From Notamacropus eugenii (taxonomy: Eukaryota > Chordata > Mammalia > Diprotodontia > Macropodidae): a DNA stretch of 64,000 nt. The stretch is taken from NCBI RefSeq assembly GCF_028372415.1, contig NC_092874.1, positions 118,989,244 through 119,053,243 on the forward strand. The letters are read 5' to 3'. Below are positions 55,290 to 64,000 of this stretch, in pieces. The position numbers were made by a program, and so were the translations under genes. The first letter of the stretch is position 1. Each line of letters begins with the position of its first letter. The notes under the pieces are model-generated. The model saw nothing but the letters and a program-made list of their open reading frames with translations, made no database searches and was not told the DNA's origin.

Positions 55290-55965
55290 TTAGCAGACTC
55301 TTTGTGGGGCTCTGAATTAGACCAAACATTCTGGAAAGCAATTCGGAATAATGGAAAGAAAGTAACTAAAGTGTCTGCTCATCTACTCTGATAAAGATTC
55401 TGCTGCTTATAATATGTACCAAGGAGGTCAGTGATTAAAGGAAAGGTTCTGTATATACCAAATAATTCATATCAATACTTTTGGTGGTATAAAAGAAATG
55501 GAAGTAATGTAAGTGCCCACTGATAAGGAAATGGCTAAATAAAGAGTGATGTATAAAAGTAATGAAATAGTATGGTGCTCTAAGAAATGGTGAATATAAA
55601 GACAACCAAAAAAATGGAAAGTCCTATTTAAATACCTACAAAGTATAGTAAGCAGAAGCAGGAAAACTATGTAAAAAAGAATACAGCAAAGTAAATAGAA
55701 AGAATGGTAACAAAATAATCAAAACTCAATCTTGCAAAACTTTAACAATCAACCTTGGCCCAAACGAAGACATCTCCTCCTGCTTCTTTATTGAGGTGCA
55801 AGACTACATGTAGGTGTGCAAAATTATATGTAGCATTGGATTGTTCAACATTTTATTTTTGCTGAAGATTTCCCCTCTTTTTTACTTTTTTTCATTATAT
55901 GGGATGATGGCTCTCTGGGAGAGAAAGAGATACATTTGTTAACTCTGAGTGCTTAAGTAGAATTT
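55290..55965 (+). mobile_element. L1 ORF2 end and 3' UTR, head to head with the previous copy
   Basis: Reads aaacattctggaaagcaatt, then ccactgataaggaaatggct, aatgaaatagtatggtgctc, aagcagaagcaggaaaacta and a 3' UTR ending near gctctctgggagagaaagag. The copy is strongly diverged. Confidence 0.7.
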
Positions 55966-56754
55966 CCAATTTCTTTAAACAAAATCATCTATCTTTACTT
56001 CCTCTTATCAAAATGTTCCCCAAAATGCAGGCATACAAAAATGTAACTTATTCCCTGAAAGAACACTTTATAACAAATCAGACAGTGTCAATTCAATGGT
56101 TTAGATTATATATGCTGACACTGAAGAGAAAAATATATTGTTACAGTCTTAGAAAGTTGGATGAGATGAAATTTGTGGAGTTTTAAACACTATTCCTTGT
56201 TACTAAAAATAAAAATTAAGTTCAAGTTTCTTTAGAACATTAGATATTTTAGCTTAGGTAATTCAGTGCACAATTAGAGATCACAGGTCAAGTTTCTGTG
56301 GAATCTGGCACCTACAAGAAGTCACACAATTCTACAAATGCATAACTATAACACCTAATTTAAGATGTAACAACCCAACTAATTTTTTTTCTGTGGTTTC
56401 AACAGTTAAGATCTGAAAAAGTTACAGTGGCACATTAATACTAATTTTTAACAAATAATACAGATTACTGAGCCATAGCAAAATGCGATAATTACATGTT
56501 ATGTCCTTTTTTAAATAACAGTATTCATATTGGTATTTCTTTGGAAGTATAGTTAATATGTTTTATAACCATCCATTAAAAACCATTGAAGAATTACAGT
56601 GGCTCACTTTATATTTTTGGTTATCTTTTTCCATAATCAGTAGTACTTTTACTTGTAAACTACTAATCATTAAAAGGCCATTTTCTTATAATGTATTCTT
56701 TTGATTTAAGTCCCACTCCAATGCCTCACTATAGCATGGAACTGACTCACTTCT

Positions 56755-58104
56755 TTTTTTCCCCAACATTTTAATTGTCTTTTGTTTTTCTTTCACATCA
56801 GTCATTTCCCTTTACTATCCTGTTCCTTGCATTTCATCTCTCCTTGTAAGAAAGAAAAACAACAAAGTACATAATTGAGTGACAAAGCAATGAAGTCTGA
56901 TTATATATGGTACGTTCCATACCCATAATTCTCCATCTCACTAAAGAGAAGGGATTTATCCTGTCCTCTGGATCCAAAAGTATTCACTGCAATTAATTTG
57001 AGCTCAGCTGCCTTTCAGTGTCCATTTCATTTACTAAATTACTGTCATAAATATGTAAGTGCTCTTGGTTCTTCTGTTTTGTTTTTTATCACATAGTACA
57101 AATATCCTGTTTCTCTGAATTTCTTACATACCTATCTTGTTGATTGTTTGCCATATTTACATCTGCCTCAATTGGTTCAATGATTCTGAGTTGCCAAAAG
57201 CTATGCCTAGGGAGTTAAGATTCTGACAGATTGGCCACATGCTTTACACCTAACTTTATCTAGTATCTTTTCCCCCTTTTTCCAAGACAGTCACTCAAAA
57301 CAACAAAATAATTTTAAAGAAAAAAATGAGAAAAACTTAAATCAGTATATCAAATGAGTCTAAAAATACTACAGAGTACTACACTGGTACCTTCCACCTC
57401 TGCAAAGGAGTGGGGGTCTTCTCAGATCTCTTCTATGGAGTCAAGCTTGTTTTTTATTTTGTAACCTTCTTTTCACTTTTCATGGGTGTTCTTTACATTA
57501 TTGTAATATTAATGTATGTTGTTTTCTTAGCTCAGCTTACTCTACATCATTTCATGTAAATTTTCCACTGTATTCATCATATTCATTTGGATAGTAATAT
57601 TCTGTTACATTCATGTACTATGATTTGTTTACCCATTCCCCAATCGATGGGAACCTACTTTATTTCCAATTCTCAGCTACTAGAAAAAGTGCTGTTATAA
57701 ATTTTGAGGCATATGGGCATTTTATTCTTATAAAAGCCTCCTTGGGACATAAACTTACTAATAGAATCTCTAGGTCAAGTATATCAATATTTTAGTCACT
57801 TCATGCTTAATTCTAAAACGCTTTCTAAAATGCCCGTACTGATTTACAACTCCACATACGTTAAAAGTGACTTCTCTTTCTGTAAACCTTCCAACCCTAT
57901 TTGCATCTTTTGTCATTTTTGCAATTTGCAAGGTGTGAGGAGAAACTATAGGGTTATATTGACAGGCATTTCTCATGTTATTGTAATTTGGAGCATTCAA
58001 TCATGATTAACAGTTTGTGGTTCTTCTTTTGAGATCTTTTTCTTTATATTCTTTGACTAGTTATCTTTTGGAAAATGGCTTTTGGTCATTTGACAGTATT
58101 CTAC
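56755..58104 (-). mobile_element. Old L1, 3' portion (interrupted; continues at 59102)
   Basis: The 3' UTR is antisense at 56755-57600 (caaaggagtgggggtcttct, ctcttctatggagtcaagct) and ORF2 C-terminal sequence at 57600-58104 (catgtactatgatttgttta, cccattccccaatcgatggg, ataaattttgaggcatatgg, acataaacttactaatagaa, tttggtcatttgacag). It is split by a younger L1 in the opposite orientation. Confidence 0.75.
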
Positions 58105-59091
58105 ATATAAGTCATTCTCCAACTGATAAATGGTCAAAGGATATGAACAGGCAGTTTTGAGAGGTAAAAATTAAAGTTATCTATAATCATATGAAAAAAT
58201 GTTCTAAGTCTCTACTGATTAGAGAAATGCAAATCAAAACAACTCTGAGGTACCACATCATACCTGTCAGATTGGCTAACGTGACAAAATAAGAAAATTA
58301 TAAATGCTGGAGGTGATGTGGGAAAACTGGAACACTAATGCATTGATGGTGGAATTGTGAACTGACCCAAAAATTCTGGAGAGTAATTTGGAACTATGCC
58401 CTAACGGCTATGAAACTGCATATCCTTTAAACAAGTAATACCATTCCTAGGTCTGTATCCTAAAAATGGGGAAAGGACCCATATGTACAAAAATACTTAT
58501 AGCAGCTCTATGTGTGGTGGCCAAAACCTGGAATCAGTGGGATGCCCATCAATTGAGGAATGGCTGAATAAAGTATAGTATATGAATGTAATGGAATACT
58601 ATTGTGCTATAAAAAATGATGAGCAGGTAGACTTTGGAAAAATCTGGAAAGACTTATATGAACTGATGCTGAGTGAAATAAGCAGAAACAAGAGAACATG
58701 TACACAGTAAGAGCCACATTTTGCAATGATTAACTCTGGTAGATTTAGCTCTTTTCAGTAATACAAGGATCTAAGACAACTCCAAAAGACTCATGATGGA
58801 AAATGCTATCTACATCCAGAGAAAGAATGGAGTCTGAATGCAGATAGAAACATACTATTTGTTCTCTATTTGTTTTGCTTTCTTTTTTCTCATGGTTTCT
58901 CCCCTTCATTCTAATTCTTCTTTACAACATGACTAAAGTGAAAATATGTTTAATAAAAATGTATATGTAGGGCCTTTTATCAGATCATACACCATTTTGG
59001 AGAGGAAGGAGAAAATTTAAAACTCAAAAGCTTATGGAAATGAATACTGAAAACTAAAATTAAATAAATTAATTTAAAGGAAAAAACCCAA
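58105..59091 (+). mobile_element. Younger 5'-truncated L1 inserted into the old L1
   Basis: ORF2 end and 3' UTR in good order: ggtcaaaggatatgaacagg, gagaaatgcaaatcaaaaca, aatgcattgatggtggaatt, gatgcccatcaattgaggaa, atggaatactattgtgctat, gatgctgagtgaaataagca, ending aatactgaaaactaaaatta. Flanked by the perfect 10-bp repeat AGTATTCTAC (58095-58104 and 59092-59101). Better preserved than other L1 copies in the window, although no long frame is open. Confidence 0.9.
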
Positions 59092-59101
59092 AGTATTCTA
59101 C

Positions 59102-61200
59102 TCTGCTGTAAGACTCTCCATTTGATTGACAGGTCCCTCTCAGAACCTCCTTTTTCCACAATGATTGATAATCATGTGGTTTTAAGATTTAAAAATGATT
59201 ATGTTACTTTCCTAATGTTAAATTATCTCTGAATCCCTGGTATAAATCTAATTTCGTGATAATGATTTCTTACCACTACAGTCTGAAAGGGTTGTACTTA
59301 AATTTTTTGAATTGATATTTATTAATAATATTAGGATATAGTGCTCCTGAACTTTATCTTTCTCTGGTTTAAGTATTATGACTGTATTTGTCTCATAAAA
59401 AATATCTGGTAGAGTGCTTTCTTTCTCAATTTTTGAGAATAATCTTTGTATACTGGTGCTATTCTTTTGATAGAATTTACTTGTAGGCAGGGGATGAGGA
59501 AGTTTCTCATATCATGTTTCAAACGTTTTCCTTTGCCATCAGTTCTTCTGTTTAAATTCTGCTTTCTCCCCTGTAACCTTGTACACTTTTAGATGGAAAT
59601 CTTTCAATATTGGTCAATATGCTGTTATGTTATTTTAACCCCATAGATGTTTTTCTCTTTCTAGACTTTTTCTTCTTTGGGGTAAAATTTATTATATTAC
59701 TTGCACCTTTGTTGGCTATTGTGTATTTGGTTACTTTTTTTGTTATTTCTGTTGTCTGGAATATTTGAACAACAAAAATTTGGTCAGGTCTGGTTTTCTT
59801 TCCAGGAATGCTTAAATTCCTTTGTGTTATCTAACATGCATCTTTTTTTATTGATAATTAGGATCAGGTTTGCAGGGAATGTCACTTTGGGCTGTACCTT
59901 GAGTTCCTCTGCTCTTTGGAATACATCTCATCTCTTCTTGCAGTTCTGTGTATGCAGAATAGTCTTGTGTTTTTCATATTTCCTTTCTGTTATAATTTAG
60001 TATCTTTCTTCCCTTTGCTTGCAGAATTATTGTCACTAGAACTGCTAAATTTAACCACTACATATGTCTTGAAGTCTGCAGTATAGCATTGGAGACAATT
60101 CATGGATTCTTTTGATTGGGACTTTTTTTCCCCAAGCTGAGAAGTTCTTGGCAGTTTTCTTGTATTATTTCTTGCATTTCAGGTTGTTGTTTTTTTTTTT
60201 AACTTATCACATTTTTCTCAGAGACCTATAATCATTAAGCTGTGTGTACACATCTTGACTTCAAGATACACAGGCTTTACTTGAGAACAGATCATGTTTT
60301 CTTTTAACGTGACTGCTTTGTGGTTCCCTTCTTCCAGATCAAGTGTTGAATCATTTTCCTTTCCCTTACATTTATTCAGAGATGTTTGGACTTGTTCAGA
60401 AAATCTGGAGGTCAGAGTCCCTTTAATTATGAGTATCTTCCTACTGATTTATCTGATTGTGCTCAAAATTTTTAACCTAGTTTTATTCTTCCTGACATTT
60501 TTTGGTCATTTCAGTCATTTTTCCTTATATTCTCCTATTGACCTCTTTCTGATTGACTTTAATGGTAGTTTCTTCAAGGACTGGACCTCAGTTATCTCTG
60601 CCTCCTCCCCATGCTAGGGAATTAATTTTTTTTACAGACCTCAGTCTCTTCCCCAAAGGACTTGGGCATGGGGAGCGGGCTATAGAACTGGCCTCAGTTG
60701 TATCTTAGTGCCTTTTCCTTCAGGCTTGAGCAACAGTTTCCCCTCAACCTTCTCCCCCTCCCCCTCCTCCCACCCTAAAACTAACAGCTTACCCCAGTTC
60801 CCTCCATAGCTCAGTTCTCTGGCTCCTGGACCCTCACCTTCAGTGTAGGACTGGCAGAATGAAGTGCTGTTGCTTGTTATCTCACAATGATTGAGTTAAG
60901 GTAGAGGGAGGGTATAAGAAGGTGGCAGAAATTGCAGCACCAAGGGAACTGCCAAGTCAATCCCAGAGCACAAGTCCTCCAGTCAGGCTTTGATGCTCAA
61001 GAGCACTTCAAAGAGGTGGTTTATGGATTAGGCTTATCTCCTGTAAGCTCACTGAGTTGTTAATTCAGAGTTCTTGGTGTCTTAGACCATGGAGGTAGCT
61101 GTGATTGCTTTATCCCTTGTGCAAAATTATTATTTTGGAGATTTGTAAGTTCATGAGGATCAGAACAAATGCCTGTTCCTCCATCTTGTTCACACAACCC
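59102..61200 (-). mobile_element. Old L1, 5' portion (5' UTR, ORF1, part of ORF2)
   Basis: Antisense order from high to low coordinate: the 5' end (cctgttcctccatcttg near 61176, the reverse of the L1 start), about 600 bp of 5' UTR, decayed ORF1 (60600 to about 59640), and ORF2 polymerase remnants at 59160-59500 (tctgaatccctggtataaat, ttctctggtttaagtattat). With 56755-58104 it is one element about 3.4 kb long after removing the insertion, so internal deletions are present. Plus-strand open frames at 59701-60000 and 60294-60617 are shadows. Confidence 0.65.
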
Positions 61201-61204
61201 AGAA

Positions 61205-62315
61205 ATGATTGGATCTTTCTCCCCTAAATCCAGAACCATAACCCAACCGGGCTCTATAGTCTCTGATCTCTGTGTACACAATTTACAGACTCTGAAAACT
61301 CTCTTGGGAATAGAAAAATGAAAGAGGCTTCTCAATTATGATATGGGCAATGGCACTTTACCAAAGGAGACTGGACTCCTTACAATTTGGAGAAACTGAG
61401 ATTATGATACAAAGGTTTCCCAACTCTCAGTGTAGCTTTAGGATACAAGAGAAGAGCAGAATTCCATTTCTTCATTATCATTCACACACACTCCCACTTC
61501 CACCTCCACCTCCACCCTCACTGCCACTCGTTGGTGATAGAAGACTTTGCTCTAAGGATTTCCAGATACTAAGAAACATTATCTATTTGGATAACTATGA
61601 TTTGGCTTTCTTTCTATTCTGGGTCAACTCATCTTACTTTTCTTAAATATATTTTTTTTCTATACATACTTTCAAGGTAACTACAAAACCTTATTCCTCA
61701 CCCTTGCCCATGTCTACTTAACAAAAATTTTTAATACAAATTACAAAGTACTGAAAAGGCAACGAAAGATAGGCGAAGAGAGAAAACTTTAATTACAAAA
61801 TTACAAAAAAACTACTTGCCTTCTATCTACTTAACAGAGATTCAGTGGATATTAGGCACTCTGAGTCCCTTAAATAGGGATTCACAAACTGAAGGTTCTG
61901 TTAAGGTTATTCTACCACCCTGAGGTCCTGGATGGAAGATGTTTTTCATGAACTGGTGCAGTGGGTCAAAAAATTTTCAAGAATCATTGCAGAATGCCTA
62001 AAATACATCCAATTATAGCCATGACCTGGAGTATCAATACTTAAAGTATCAAGGGCAATTCCAGAAGTCCACGAACCAAATATATTTTTTATCAGTATGA
62101 AATATTCCTATCATATAATTAACTCATATTTGGAATCCAGGCACCAAACTGCCTGACAAAAACTAATAAAAGACTTTTGAAAAGGCTTACCATAAAGCTA
62201 CTGCAAATCTATTTTAAAAGCTGCTAAGTTTTCTGTTTAGATATTATATTGAAAAAGGTCTCTTCTGGAAAGAGACACAAGTCACTTTGAAAAGTTTCTG
62301 AAACGGAATCAGAAA
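61205..62315. other. Upstream MKLN1 intron, mostly unassigned
   Basis: A short (CACACTCCCACTTCCACCTCC)-like pyrimidine tract lies at about 61480-61525. Open frames 61060-61335 (minus) and 61338-61646 (plus) have no recognisable domain. Confidence 0.4.
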
Positions 62316-62319
62316 ATCT

Positions 62320-62400
62320 TCAAATTGAAAGAAATTTAAGAATTCACCTAATCCAGACCACTTCCAGACATACACACACACATCCCCTTTTAGCTAATCA
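62320..62400 (+). repeat. Old interspersed repeat fragment, same family as 23625-23720
   Basis: Short string aaattgaaagaaatttaaga, attcacctaatccagaccac. Weak resemblance only. Confidence 0.35.
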
Positions 62401-62789
62401 AGAACTTTAGAGTACCTGAAAGATGAATTCCGTTTTAAACAAACTCAACAAAGATAGGCATCCAATCCTCTATTTCAATTTAATGACAGAAAACTCACTA
62501 TGGAACAAGGAAACATTTCATTTTTAGACAAAACAATTGTTATCATGTTCTTTCTTTTTTTTTTTTACACTAAACAAAAATGTGCTTCCTTGAATCTTTC
62601 AACTATCATTTCCAGTTCTGCTTGTTAGGGATAAACAGAAGTCTCTCAGTCTGTCTCTCTTTCTCTGTTGACATAATAATTCTTCAAGTATTTGCAGGGG
62701 GAAATGTTTCCTATTCTCCAAATTGCAACTCTGTTAATTTTTTATTTTTAAAATTCTGTCAATAACTTTCAGTTCTGCTGAGATAAAAT

Positions 62790-63800
62790 TGTGTACAGTT
62801 GGTACTCTTGACATTTTTTTTTTTTTGTCATTTAAGTTAAGGGGTTATCGATTTTGTAAAGTTTATTATATACCCATTCAGGTCTGTTTCTTTTACTTCT
62901 GCTACAATATTAATTACTAATAGGCTATGTTATATAAGGAATATGTCTACTATTTCTTTTTTATGTTTATTTATAATTTCTGCGTCCCAGTAGTCTATTT
63001 TTGTAAAGGCATTATGGAGTGTTGAAAAATGTATTACCGTTCATAAGATAAGTCTTTCAGCTTTATTATCTTCAGAGATTTGTCCTCCTTATTGATAGAT
63101 TTGTCCAGTTCAGAGAAATAAACATTACAGGTACCTGCTACTACTGCTAGTATATCTTTTGGCAATTCAGTTAACTTTGTCTTTATGAATTTATTGGCTA
63201 CATTGTTTGGAACATATGTTTAGTGTTGATGTTGGCTCACTGTTTATGGTTTCTTTAAGAATAATATACTTCAGTTGATACTTTGAATTTCTGTCTTTGT
63301 TTGATATCTTGGTTGCAACTCCTCTTGCTATTTTAGAGTCAACTGCTGCCCAACAAATTCTGTCCCAGATTTTCATTTTAATTCTCTCTTTATTTTTTAT
63401 GGAACTGTTTTATTCATTAACATTTTAGTTGTGATTTCCTCCACTGATTTCTTAAGTATTGCTATTTTTTTTTAAAAACCACCTTCCCTTTATCAAAGTA
63501 ATTTTCCATGGTTAATTTGATTTGAATTCATCCCCATAGGCCTTCTCCTTAGTACCAGTTCCTGAATGTTTACCTTTCCCCATTTACTTATTTCTCCCTG
63601 GTTTTTTTTTGTCCCATTTCTTTCCCTGTATAGTTACACATTTAGTTCAAAATATTACCTCCCCTCCAACTTGTTAGTATTATATTAACTTTCTTTTGCT
63701 GTGTCTTTTTCTAAGACCTTTCGTTTTTATTTTATTCTCTTCATTATTTCTCTTTCTTTTTGTTGTTTGCAAACAATGATTAATTAAATCTCACATTAAG
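62790..63800 (-). mobile_element. L1 ORF2 fragment (5' half)
   Basis: Antisense order of the L1 endonuclease/RT linker region: ttattgatagatttgtccag, ttcagagaaataaac, ggtacctgctactactgcta, tgtctttatgaatttattgg, tacattgtttggaacatatg, atcttggttgcaactcctct. No frame is open. Confidence 0.7.
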
Positions 63801-63804
63801 CCCC

Positions 63805-64000
63805 TGAACAACAAACAGGAAGGCAAAGGCAGGTAAGGACCACAGGAATACTACACACACTGAACCCACTCTGCTACAGGTCCCTGTTTCCAGTACAGAA
63901 GGTTGCTGGCTTACCTCCCTGGGATGAATGAGCCTTAGGTCAAATTTCAGTAAGAAGATTCTGGAACTAAAGAGTCAAGAGAGCTCAGTTTTAGTGTATG
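63805..64000. other. Right edge, nothing recognised
   Basis: About 200 bp of somewhat GC-richer sequence with no identified exon; no match to the preceding muskelin kelch exon was seen on the minus strand. Confidence 0.4.

Overview
The window is mammalian nuclear DNA, almost certainly from a marsupial. It is AT-rich and mostly non-coding, with GT-AG introns and abundant interspersed repeats of marsupial type: L1 and HAL1 with the marsupial 5' and 3' ends, a long SINE with an (AAC)n tail, MIR/MON1-type CORE-SINEs, an L2 3' end and an RTE fragment. The species cannot be fixed from the sequence alone.

One protein-coding gene is present: the 3' half of MKLN1 (muskelin), on the minus strand. Six coding exons run from 45932 down to the stop codon at 16597-16599. 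They join in frame into the last 226 residues, which cover the end of the kelch beta-propeller and the C-terminal region. All visible splice sites are GT-AG and no exon carries a frameshift or premature stop. The earlier exons lie beyond the right edge, so the intron upstream of 45932 is at least 18 kb long.

Layout. 1-8000 is 3' flank with a few old MIR-type SINEs and no recognisable coding sequence. About 7998-16596 is read as an unusually long (about 8.6 kb), repeat-poor MKLN1 3' UTR ending at a good polyadenylation signal at 8017-8022; a second signal lies only about 195 nt after the stop. 16719-45784 holds the five complete introns, with MIR, L2, L1, RTE and SINE copies, a near-complete HAL1 element (39528-42501) and a short hAT-type element with target duplications (42633-42881). 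45933-64000 is the partial upstream intron. It is dense in L1 fragments, several of them nested or head to head.

No new gene system, CRISPR array, RNA gene or retrovirus-like element was recognised. The most interesting structures are a SINE whose two ends are 34-bp direct repeats differing only at three CpG-decay sites, two insertion events that can be dated relative to each other, and the long, repeat-poor 3' UTR with a 43-bp tandem duplication.
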